Under the pieces are notes generated by a model. That model worked only from the letters and a program-made list of their open reading frames with translations, was not told the origin of the DNA and ran no database searches. From assembly GCA_016806645.1 (NCBI GenBank), contig JACSYO010002054.1:486501-550500 (forward strand): a stretch of DNA of 64,000 nucleotides, given 5' to 3'. Both the position numbers and the translations under genes were made by a program. Source of the DNA: Ophiodon elongatus (taxonomy: Eukaryota > Chordata > Actinopteri > Perciformes > Hexagrammidae). The number at the start of each line of letters is the position of its first letter. The stretch's first letter is position 1. Below, one piece after another: positions 49,425-59,721 of the stretch.

Positions 49425-49520
49425 CTGTGAATTTTTTTTTTTTTTGTATTGTATCGTCTTATCTGAGTCTTACTGCGAAAGCCAATTGCCCTTTGGGGAC
49501 GAATAAAAGTTGGAAGTTAA
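49425..49520 (+). repeat. LINE/SINE tail-like fragment
   Basis: After a T-run, the words TTGTATTGTATCG, CCAATTGCCCTTTGGGGACG and AATAAAAGTTGGAAG form a retroposon-type 3' end. It is related to the reversed fragment at 7745-7870. Confidence 0.5.
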
Positions 49521-51271
49521 AGAAAGTCTGTAGAAGCCCCTGAGCTTTCAGTAGGCAGTCGGGACTGACGAACTGCTAGCGAACCAGTTTCACGGACTTC
49601 CAGTGGAGTAGAGCAGGAAGGAACATATCTCACTCTCTCTGCTTGTTTCAAGCTCCGAAACAAAAACCTTTACTCGTCCATGGGGAATAAAAAATGTCTG
49701 AGACAAAGCAGAGGGATTAAACGTGACAATGATTCCATTTGCCCATAAACATAATTTCCTTTTATTGATTTGTGTGCCACAAAAGAGGATATTGACTTCA
49801 AATAAATCAGTTTTGTCGCAGGGTATAATTCATATATTTATGTTCAAAAACAACTGCTGTGATGAAGTGCTTGCATTATTCATTAGAAGCTGTTTTATCA
49901 GTGGGAAAAGGAATGGAAAATGTCTCATAAATGAATGTGACTGACGCTTCTTCCAAATGTTAACCGCACAACTAAAATATGAATCATTCCATCTCTACAC
50001 ATCACATGCACTCATCATGCATGTAATGAGTATTCCTCATGATTCATCATATTTAAACAAGTGGGAGGCTTTTAGCATATGCAGCAGTGCTGCATATCTT
50101 TTCGCTGAGAAACTAGCTTTTTTTGTATCTGTCAAACCCTCCCTCACCTCTAAAATACTAGGCCAGCTCTACATCCTCCTCTCTACCCGCTAGTAGAAGA
50201 CTGGAGATGTTGTCAGTGTTTACATCTGAAAAGTTACCAGAAGGAAACTTTAACAAATGGAATCAAAATTGAATGTTTAAACTTGTCTAGTTATAAAAAA
50301 AAAAAAAAATGCTTTTACAACAATACAAAAAGGATAGTAATTCTGAAAAATGTCAGTATATCATCTGGAATAGAAATAACGTAATTGGTGTTTCTTGTAA
50401 TTGCTCAAATATAGCCTGACATAGCAAAATGTGAATTAATCTGGAGCCTCTCACTTCATTTTCAATTTCCATGGGGCTCTATCAAACAGTTGTAGACCAG
50501 AATGCCTCTGGATGCAATTAATAGACCTACAACCAACGAGCAACGAAACATGTGACGTAGCACTGAGCGATGGAAAAATTTATTCAGCTGAGAAGAGATG
50601 TGATGGTGTAGAATCAATGTTTGTGAATGAGTATTACCATTAACGCTAGCTTCCATTTATACTAGTAGCTACTAAGCTAGGCAGCTGGTTGAGACATCCA
50701 ATTAAAATGGCTTCTAGTTAACATAATCCACAGCGGTTTGGCATGACACGATAGTAGCCATCACTTCACATTTGTATGTAGTGTGTATCCAAGACAATCG
50801 CCATAAGCTTTTCTTGCCAATTCCACTTGCTGTTCAGCAGCCGGGACTCCGGACTGTGTCCACTGTAAGAGATGAGCCATCCTGCAGCACAGTTAATCAA
50901 AATACACAATTTCTTCTGACCGGATGAGCAAATAATTCAACCATCATACATGTGATTTTTTTTTAATGTGTTGATATTAATCGTCCTTTAACATTCTCCC
51001 ACTAAAATGTTTTTGATTTGTACGAAATATGTCACAATGAAAAACAGTGACAGCGCACTTAAAGTATTTCAACGTAATATTCGTGAACACCTCTTACTTG
51101 AAAGGAGTATTCCAGTCATAGCTTTCCAACTTTAAAAGGCTACTACGGCGACTAATATAGAGGGACCAGGAGGAGACAAAAAAAAGGAACAAAAAAAACA
51201 AACCTGGTGTGTAAAATGTTCTCATTTATTCCCTTTCAACCTTCTTTAACATTTGTTATTTGCTTTCACAG

Positions 51272-51397
51272 TACCACCGAAAATCATCAACCTGTCAAGA
51301 GATATTGTGGTAAATGAAGGCTCCAACGTCACCCTGATGTGCCAGGCCAGCGGTAAACCCGAGCCTTCCGTCAGCTGGAAACTCATCTACTCATCAG
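51272..51397 (+). CDS. IgLON family exon encoding first half of Ig domain 2
   Basis: This 126-bp internal exon follows a TTTCACAG acceptor and ends at the donor GTAATT (51398). Its first two bases complete the Val codon begun by the exon at 33672-33904, giving the linker VQVPPKI. Then come a sequon in NLS, the conserved VNEGSNVTL (A'/B strand, with a second sequon NVT), the B-strand Cys in LMC, the motif GKPEPSVSW and the C-strand Trp. It ends at YSS plus one base. In IgLON genes this exon covers Ig2 strands A to C, and the next exon supplies the rest of Ig2 with its second Cys. No such exon is visible before 64000, so the domain is incomplete here. VPPKI and VNEGSNVTL resemble LSAMP and NEGR1 most, while WKLIYSS differs from the WRH found at that place in the mammalian proteins I remember. 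The family call is secure, the paralogue is not. Confidence 0.94.
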
Positions 51398-53027
51398 GTA
51401 ATTTGTTTGTCCTGTAAATAGGTACATTAGCTTCACACCAGAGTTCTGCTTTATTCAAACCTTCCCCTCACATGTATTGCGTTCTCTGTGCTTCCTACTT
51501 CATTTTCCTCTCGGTCCTCCTCTCTTCCCCTCATCCCTCTCCGTTTATCTCCCAATCTTTGACTTTGTTTGACCCCTGGTGGATTTCTCGCCTCACTTAT
51601 TACCCATCATTACCTGTTTCCAGATCATCATTACAACGTAATTGTTCGCAGGAAAGTAAACTGACCCTGTTGTTATTGGACTAATTAATTAGGATAATAG
51701 GATGGATGTAAATGTTCTGGAGGCACTTTGAATGACATTATTAATGCGGAGAACATTCCACTGTGTGGGGCATTATTCATTCACAAGCATGAAACGGCAA
51801 GTATGTCCAGAATCGGAATAGTTGCATTGTGCATGCTCAATGATATTTACGCCATTATGCCTCACTGAAGAATGAAGGGAACCCACTGTTATTTCTGTAT
51901 CACAATGGATCCATGCTTCACTTAATCAGGCAAGATGTTTGCATTCATAATGAGTTACTTTTGTGCTTTTGTCTGTGCTGTCCTTTGTGTTGACGCTGGG
52001 ATCTGGGAATTGAAATGTAAATATCACCCAAGTGTGACTGACCTGTGTGTAAGGAGATAAGCAGGGAGAGGGAACACTGATTGGCTCCTATTTGTGAAAT
52101 GCTACATGCTTGTGCATACATTATTGTGCAGGCTATGTAGAGGCTGTTTCCTGCTTTTTGTTTAAGGAGAGAAAGCAGATGCCTGCTATACCCAGAGCAC
52201 TCGGGTCAAATGGTGAAAAGTCTGGGTACTTTGTTATCTACAACAACTGTGACACAATCTGTGCAGCATTTATCAGCAACAGAACCTCACTGCCTCGGTA
52301 TGGAGACTGAGTCAGTCTCCCATCCACCACATCAGCATCGGCATTTGTATCACACATATTGTTTGTTGTTCATTGTAAATTCTTGGTGTTAAAAAATGTA
52401 ATAACATTGCACACTTTGGTTTGAGTGACAGAGTTTCTAGCTACCAACAAACCTATATGTTTAATGAGTGAGTGTTGGAGCACATTGTTCAGCTCTGTCT
52501 CTGGGTTCCAGCCTGCTGCTGTATGCCGAGCATACTAAGAGAACACGGTGCACTTCCTCAGGTATATTACCTTAGGATGGAGGAAAACTTTCCGGACCTG
52601 GTGGGAAGATTTAACAGTTCTTGCAGGCCACAAACTGTTAATAAACCAATGTATTGGACGGATTAAAAGTCTGAACAGATAATGGTGCTTGATGGAGAGT
52701 TCCCCAAATTTCACAAATAATATAAATCCATCCATCAAGCAGTTGTCAAGCCGTTTCATTCTGAACCATGAATGTGAAACTGCTGATGGCGCTTGAGGGA
52801 AAGTCAGGGGAGCACCAAAGTCTTCAGGATTCAACCTCTGGGCACCACGGATGTCTGTTCATGGTGATCCTTTAGCAGCATTGACTTAAACATAAGGAGT
52901 GTTAGAAACTATATAGAAGTACAGCCTTTTAACCATGTCATATTAGTTCATTCCACCAAAGATCTCAAATGCATTTAATATGAAGTAGTCCATCTGCAAT
53001 TAAAGTCCAAGGTGAATTTTACTCACA
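51398..53027. other. Start of the intron after the Ig2 exon; nothing else seen
   Basis: The intron begins with donor GTAATT. Pyrimidine-rich sequence at 51460-51560 is low complexity. No further exon or recognised repeat. Confidence 0.5.
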
Positions 53028-53430
53028 ACCAGGTGGCAACCTCTGGTTCTAAAAAGAGAAGTCAATGTAGACATGTCTGAAACCTGCATTCTCTCTACTG
53101 GCCATTTAGGTTGTATAGAAGTCTATGACAAAATTATTATACTTCTCACTTGTTTTAACTTTTTAAACATGAGTTCAAGGAAACTTCAACATACTGGACA
53201 GTAGGAGCCAGGGATCAAATCACCAACCTTACAGTTAGAGCACAACCCGCTCTACCCACTGAGCCACAGCCGCCCCCTAATCTCTTTCATAGTGTGTTTT
53301 TCAGTTCATGAAAGTTCACTTTAACCTTATTAGTAGCCTACAAATGTCTTATTCAGTGTTTGGTTGTAGCTCGACCCTCTCGTGTCACTTCTGGCTGTAA
53401 AAAAGACAAGATGGCAACAATGTTTGACAT
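53028..53430 (+). repeat. Dispersed repeat family B, copy 2, interrupted by a SINE
   Basis: The left part 53028-53171 (GGCAACCTCTGGTTCT, CTGCATTCTCTCTACTGGCC, GTATAGAAGTCTATGA, AAACATGAG) matches 1098-1285. The right part 53280-53430 (AGTGTGTTTTTCAGTTCATG, TCTTATTCAGTGT, TGTCACTTCTGGCTG, AAGATGGCAAC) matches 1455-1575. The 170 bp or so that separate these blocks in copy 1 are replaced by the reversed SINE fragment. Confidence 0.72.
53172..53277 (-). mobile_element. tRNA-derived SINE-like element, copy 4 (5' fragment, minus)
   Basis: On the minus strand it starts GGGGCGGCTGTGGCTCAGTG (A box), then GTAGAGCGGGTTGTGC, a B-box-like GATTTGATCCCTGGC and a GTTTCCTTGAAC end. It is the same family as 43100-43377, cut after about 105 bp, and lies inside repeat family B copy 2. 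Confidence 0.82.
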
Positions 53431-56400
53431 CCCCTCTGTTACTGTAGGTTTTTAGCAACTCAGATGATGAATGCTGTTGTTGTATTGCAGAACTTCCGTG
53501 CCCAAAAGCAGGCTTCCTGCACACAGTCAGCTATTTCTGAGCTTCATTATCTCAGCTAGGGACCGACGTCTAACCACTGCCTCTCCCACTAGACTGTTGA
53601 TCTTATAGATGCTAAAGACACCCTATCATTGTCCTGTCATGTCATGAATACATTGCAATATTTCTTTGCTTATCCATATAAGTTTATTTAGTTGATGAAG
53701 GAGGTTAACAACCTTTCTCTCTCAGTACTTGTGATCATTTTAAATCCCCATAAAAATGCACTAGTTTGAAGGGCAAGCCTCAAAGGGAAAGGCAATAAGC
53801 CATTATGTTTCTTTTCTCTGTGGGACCCCACCAACAGACCACTGTAATGTTTGTGTCACACTAAATGTACTGTTAGCCTATAGAACCAATAGATCATTCC
53901 AGTTTTTGCCATCACCAGAAGGTGACTTTTCCACAGCACCAAATACTGTTTGTTCCTGGGTTTTTTTTTTTTTTTTTTACTATCTTCTGGCCAGTTGTAC
54001 TGGACTCAAACCCATCTGTTGGAGCTAGAACCCATAAAGTCAAGGCAGTCCCACTTTGACTTAATTTGTTAAAGGGGAGGGATCCGGGGAAGCTCAACCC
54101 TGCTGCCTTTTCTGTGCATTCAGCAGAGCAACACTCACAACTCACACTGGGATTGTGGCAGCTTAATGGTTATGGTGGCTATGCCAACTGGACCTTCTTT
54201 TGTGAGTCACTGTATGTGTATGTGAGACTGTAAAGTCGAGTGCGGGTCAATTTAACTCATTATGACATTCTGTCATATAGTATGAAGAGATGTTTGTGAT
54301 GTGATGTTTGATGAGTGTTTCCCAGCAGAGGAGTGAGGACCGCTGACTCATTGAAAAATTATGATGCGTCAAGTCTCTGGAGAATTCCGGCTCTCTGCTT
54401 TCTGTGGGTAAACACAGCATTAGCTTGTGCATTAGAAACCATTGTCTCTCCCTGGAACTGATGTGGTTCACCATGCCCCTTTATTGTAGGCTTTCAATCT
54501 TTTAGAACATCAGTACTTTAAAATGGCATGATAGCCTCCCTTATTACTAGTGTGCTTGATTGTCATAGCTCACATATGGACATTCATATTGTAGCTGATA
54601 TCATATTTGATGTGGTGTGATTGGTGTTGTGCATTCCAGATGTTTGTTTCCTGACATTTTGGAGACTAGGTTTGGTTTGGGAAAAAAGCTCAAAAGTTGG
54701 ACAAGTCGCTGTCAATCACATACTGCCACTGTGCACCAGGCCGACCGATGATCTCTGTGTCATTCAGTTCTGGTGTTGGAACCTAATCACGGTGTCTGAT
54801 ATTCTTTGGAGCATACTGAACAAACAGCTTTACCAAGTCCCCATCCTTTTGTGCAGTAGGCGGCAATCTGTGGCGTCCCAGCTGGTCCTATGTAATTTTG
54901 GATAAGTCTGCTGTCCTCTCAAGGGAGTGCTGCAAGGCCCTAAAGGCATCATTACGCTCCAACAGAGGTGCTTGTCGGATGGTCGAATAGCATTTGAACC
55001 CCCTTTACTCCCACACCTTTACAACGTTGAAATTGAAGGGACTGCAAACGTCAATTTCTCTAACTTTCCAAAACCCACAATCAGACATTCACACCCACTT
55101 CATGCCAGGTGTGCGTAGCTGAGAAAGGAGCCAGGATTAAAACTCTATTTTTACTGTGAACACTGTGAATGCCTTCCAGCAAACATTGGAAATGTGCACT
55201 GTTATTCCCATTTTTAACTTATTATCACATCCCGCTTATGGCAGCCTTTTACCCTGCCTTGATTGTCAATCTTGTTTGTCAATTCCATTATATTTATTCC
55301 AATATCCCAAATAAATTTGTCCCGAAAGGCTTTTTAACCCACCCCCTCTGTCCTTAGACCCTCGATTTGAATAAGGAAAAGTATGTGGATAAATGGAAGA
55401 AACCTCAGGATGACAAAAATATGGATTTATTGTAAACATATGAAGCATACCCTGGTCTGGAAATTACCTCATGATGAAGCTGGTTTTGCACACAGGTAGG
55501 GTCCAATCCATCTGTCCATCCATCTACATTATTATTGAGACAAATACACCTTTGCTTCTCCAGTTCAAACATACTACTTATCACATTATTATCTCCTGTG
55601 TGGTCTTAAAATTGACTCGACTTGGTATTTCTGAAGGTCCAAATCAATGATCTGAGCGATGGTTCACTGATTTCAGTCACCTGCTGCTTGACTGTATCTA
55701 CTTTCTGTTTCACTGCTGTCAGGAGGATTAGGACAGTTTTACAAATATGCATGCATTACTCAGAAATGTAATGATTGTGTCAAACAGTGGGAGCCAAGTG
55801 GGAGTGGTCCATACCGTTGCCAAGAGAAAAAACAGAGAAATTCAATACAACAGGACAACCAATAATGTATTTACCAATGTATAAGTAGCTATTTGATGGC
55901 ATGATGCCAAGTGGAAATGACACTTAAATTGTTTGAATGGAGTTAAATCTCAGTGCTCAGGTGTTCTAGCTGAGAGTATAAGAACGTAAAAAAGTTCCTG
56001 ATGAGGAAAAGCTGCTGACTTGCTTTTTTTTTTTTTTACACTTGAGCAGCCAATCAATAACCTCATTTCAATATGATCATGAACCAAATTGGACTAGCGC
56101 ACCTGAAGAGTTTTTACAGAAGAGAGAGCAGTCTCCTCACCCTTTTGTAATTTTCACTCTTAATTAGGCCAATAGTGAATTAGTGAGTAAAGCAGAGGGG
56201 AGAGTGGTCTGATAGAATTGACTGCAGGGTGAGAGGGGGGCACACGTGTTGCTGAGGTGTGGGACTGAACCACTCAGCTATCTCTGGGAACCATTGCTGT
56301 GAAATCTCATTAACTGGATCCAACAGCTGGTTTCAGTGCTGCTTTAACTTCTTGGCTCCGATGTGAACAACAGAGCTGTTTTCTCTTTAGACCTCCTCAA

Positions 56401-56520
56401 GGTGCAATCTATTATAATTGGCTATAAATACATTTTCATGTGGGAGGAGATTGTGGAAGCTGAGTCATCCGTTGGCCAAATTTGTTTGATTTCACCATGC
56501 TGGGCTGGAAACTTTTTGTG
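53431..56520. other. Unannotated sequence, no gene seen
   Basis: T-runs occur at 53961-53978 and 56024-56037. Open frames such as 54621-54905 show no domain. No exon with IgLON-type motifs is present. Confidence 0.45.
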
Positions 56521-56640
56521 TATATATCTTTATCTTCTGCGTGGAGTTCTCGTTCTCCCTACGCATGTGTGGGTCTTCTCCAGGTGCTCAAGCTTTCTCC
56601 CACGGTCCAAAGTCAAGCAGTTTGGCTTAAATAACACTGA
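56521..56640 (+). repeat. Dispersed repeat family C, copy 3 (degenerate)
   Basis: CTGCGTGGAGTTCTCGTTCT, a CATGTGTGGGTCTTCTCC block and TTTCTCCCACGGTCCAAAGT follow the order of the family's middle section, overlapping the TCCTCCCACAGCCCAAAGAC block of copy 1. Identity is modest. Confidence 0.6.
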
Positions 56641-57027
56641 CTCCACACGTAGCAGTGCATGTGCGCGTGACTGGTTGTCGAGGGTGCACACATCAAAACT
56701 GCTGTATAGATTGTCTTTCTGTTTTATGTAGAAGAAGAGAAAACATAACAATGTCCCTCTTTTGTTAATCTGTTACATAAATATGGACTAAAAGCGTTAA
56801 TTATAGGGTGCCTTAGAGGCCTATCACCCTGGGGTGCCCACCATTTATTTGTGACATCAATGGTTTGAAATGAGGTTTCTTTGCATCTCACTTGCATCTT
56901 TCATCTTTTTTTTCATTTTGTGTTTTCCGAAACAGCATAGGCCTTAAAACTAATCTTTGATAGAGATCGTTCAGATCTCAAACTCTGATCTCGGCTGTGC
57001 ATGTGTATGCTGCAAGACAGCTGTGGA

Positions 57028-57030
<3 letters not shown>
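56641..57030. other. Unannotated sequence, no gene seen
   Basis: Nothing recognised. Confidence 0.45.

Positions 57031-57110
<80 letters not shown>
57031..57110. repeat. (GT)n microsatellite
   Basis: About 80 bp of GT repeats with one interruption near the start. Confidence 0.98.
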
Positions 57111-57112
<2 letters not shown>

Positions 57113-57870
57113 CTACGTTTCCACCAAGTCAGATTTTTGTGAACTGGTGAGAATCTGTATGTAAAACAAGCCATTTTTCTGAGCAGCACGCCCATTTCAA
57201 GGCATTCTTTATTCTCTGCTCATCTCAGCACTCGTCATGATCAAATGTATGCAGGGACTGGTTGCTTATGTTTATTTATCCGTCTAAAGTCCATATCTGA
57301 GATAGAGCATTGATATTCAGATTGAAGAATTATTTTTATTTTTTGCAGGCACCAACAAAACTACAATTCAGGGATGTCTATTGGCTTTTAGTTTAGTGTG
57401 GGATGAAAATGTAAATAGACTAGCGTTAGCTCGAGAAGCTGTCGTTTTGATTTTCCTCATGCAAGATAAAAGAAAACCATGATTCAGTCTTTCTTTCCTT
57501 TTGTTTTTTTTGTTTTTTTGGGGGGTTGTTTTTCTCTCAGATTGTTGACTTCCAATGTGCTGAATTCTAGCTCCTACTTTTCAGGAGCCTTTCTCTTATC
57601 AATTTCATCTCCAGTATTCGACTGAGGGCCTGATAAGCAAGCGTGGCAAAAATACACAGAGTCACGTGGCACAGTCGTCCCCCTGACTCAGACAGAGAGC
57701 AGCAGAGCAGAGCAGAAAAATGTCCCGGTACTTGCTGAAGTCCAAACTTGTGTTCCAGTATCTCCGAGCTGCAGAGCAACTCTCCTCCTGCCCCAGGCCA
57801 TTCAGTGTGAGCCCAGCTATTGCAAGCACTCCAGGGTGTTAAAAAGAGTGAATTAAATAAATAAAGATCC

Positions 57871-57874
<4 letters not shown>
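57111..57874. other. Unannotated sequence, possibly conserved in part
   Basis: No exon. A T/G-run lies at 57500-57530. The part 57650-57840 is repeat-free and moderately GC-rich. Confidence 0.35.

Positions 57875-57944
<70 letters not shown>
57875..57944. repeat. (GT)n microsatellite
   Basis: About 70 bp of GT repeats. Confidence 0.98.
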
Positions 57945-57945
<1 letters not shown>

Positions 57946-58205
57946 ATAAAGATTGATGATTTCAGGCTGGGGCCGGGGCTCTCACACAGCCGTGACCCAG
58001 CTCCCCCTCACCTTTGATAGATAGATGGCTTTAGGGGCTTGTGGCGGATCAGAAGTGATCCTCGGTATCTCCCACAGACCACACAACCTGACTGCAAAGT
58101 TTGTCAGCCCAGGAGGCCAGCCGACACCCCGGTGCATTAAGGCGGCCGGAATGAACATGCCCACTGAATTTGAATTTGGCCGAGGAGCAATAAAGGTTTT
58201 CTAGA
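57945..58205. other. Repeat-free GC-richer stretch, possible conserved non-coding element
   Basis: About 260 bp clearly richer in GC than the surroundings (for example GGCTGGGGCCGGGGCTC and AAGGCGGCCGGAATGAAC), without simple repeats or known transposon words and without an open frame of note. Its composition is unlike the neighbouring intron. Function unknown. Confidence 0.35.
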
Positions 58206-59020
58206 TTTGCACAGGCCTGGATGCTTGGAAAGATTCATTTGAAGTTGATGGAGTTGGTAGTCATAGTAGATTGGTCCCGTTTTGACCCCTTTGAAGGTGA
58301 AGGAAATTAATGCTTAATGCTGTTATACCATATCAATACCATTTTAGACGTTCATGGCAGCTTTAATTCTAGCACCTGCTTAGCTTTAGTCCTACTTTTT
58401 TGATGCAAATGCATTTTTTGGCATTTGATATTTGTTAGGTTTTTCAGTCTAGTCTTTCCTGGGAAATTTCACTTTCATTTAACTTCAGCATTCTGAGGCT
58501 ACAGGTAACATTTGTAGAAAAGACACTGTTTACCTGTGGACGCCTGTAATGACTCACACATGTCACTCTTCTCTGCAGAAACACTATAACTGACAAAACT
58601 TTGTTATTCCTAAACTCTGCCCTTTGAACAATCTGACGTTCGTGTTCACTCGGGTCATTTTTCCAACCAAGATTAATTTATAATATGTTACTTTTTACTT
58701 CCAGAAACTGGTAGACCAGCCAGTTAGCTTAAGGTTAGCCAACAATACTGTCAGGAAGTAGCTAAAACATCATCTGAAGAAGATGGTAGTGTGATGGTAG
58801 TGTTTTGCAAGTGCAATAATCATCGGGGTAGCAGCCCATTGTCAGAATTGTTTTATTATAGCAAAGTCTTTCCAGTATTGAGCTACACTACCTTTTCAGA
58901 CCATCTACATGACAGCTATCAGACATTTTGGAAATCTGAACTTCTCCTTCACATCCAAGGTTGCCAGGTCTGTGTGACGATACCAGCCCAACAACTAATA
59001 ACACCAGTCTGAAACGAACC
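58206..59020. other. Unannotated sequence, no gene seen
   Basis: No exon or recognised repeat. Confidence 0.45.
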
Positions 59021-59300
59021 CAATGGCCAATCAAAACCAGCCTAAAACCAGCCAAATGGCCTATCAAAACCAGCCTAAAACCAGCCCAGTGGCCTATCAA
59101 AACCAGCCTAAAACCAGCCCAATGGCCTATCAAAACCAGCCCAGTGGCCTATCAAAACCAGCCTAAAACCAGCCCAATGGCCTATCAAAACCAGCCTAAA
59201 ATCAGCCCAGTGGCCAATCAAAACAAGATCAAAACCATCTGAATGGCCAATCAAAACCAGCCAAACAAAAGCCCAACAGTCAATACAACCAGCCTAATAC
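59021..59300 (+). repeat. 33-bp minisatellite
   Basis: The unit combines TGGCCTATCAAAACCAGC with CTAAAACCAGCC and repeats about seven times, with decaying units at the right edge (59215-59300). One unit is shortened by 11 bp (22-bp step near 59121-59143). Because 33 is a multiple of three, long open frames with 11-residue periods appear on both strands. They are not genes. Confidence 0.93.
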
Positions 59301-59655
59301 AGAACAAAAAATATGCCCTAGCTAAACCATAGCTAATACAGTCCAACAGCATTGTAATATCTACAAAGTAACATCGTAAATGTTTAGTGTGCCAATATTT
59401 AAAGCAGTTTTCCCTAAATAGTTATTTCACTTATTTCAACTGAAACATCTTATCATGGTGCTTCACTATATTTAAATCATATACTTTTAGTAAATACAAG
59501 TGTAAATAGGTTATGAATTTACCATTAGTATTTTTGTTCACTGTATTTCAACTAATACAACTTGTTGTTTTAATTCACTACATTTTAATAGCATAGGCTT
59601 ACTCAGAATACATATATGGCTGAGTTTTTAGCGGTGAGGGACGGCGGGCTGAGAG

Positions 59656-59660
<5 letters not shown>
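59301..59660. other. Unannotated AT-rich sequence
   Basis: Nothing recognised. Confidence 0.5.

Positions 59661-59719
<59 letters not shown>
59661..59719. repeat. (GT)n microsatellite
   Basis: About 59 bp of GT repeats. Confidence 0.98.

Positions 59720-59721
<2 letters not shown>

Larger units (their letters stand above)
33905..51271 (+). other. Intron between the two IgLON exons (17,367 bp)
   Basis: The intron is bounded by a GT donor at 33905 and an AG acceptor at 51270-51271, and its phase (1) matches on both sides. It contains CA/GT microsatellites, SINE and LINE tails and several copies of dispersed repeat families, listed separately. I saw no additional exon: open frames inside it are short, of low complexity or lie in repeats. 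Stretches 33973-35100, 35540-37280, 41280-43090, 43680-45230, 46110-49420 and 49525-51240 show nothing I can name beyond AT-rich single-copy-looking sequence. Confidence 0.9.

Noticed and set aside
58888..59242. Repetitive proteins on both strands at 59 kb
   Set aside because: They are products of the 33-bp minisatellite, whose period is a multiple of three. An 11-bp deletion shifts the frame mid-array.
59021..59300. CRISPR-like array
   Set aside because: The units are contiguous with no unique spacers, and the context is a vertebrate intron.
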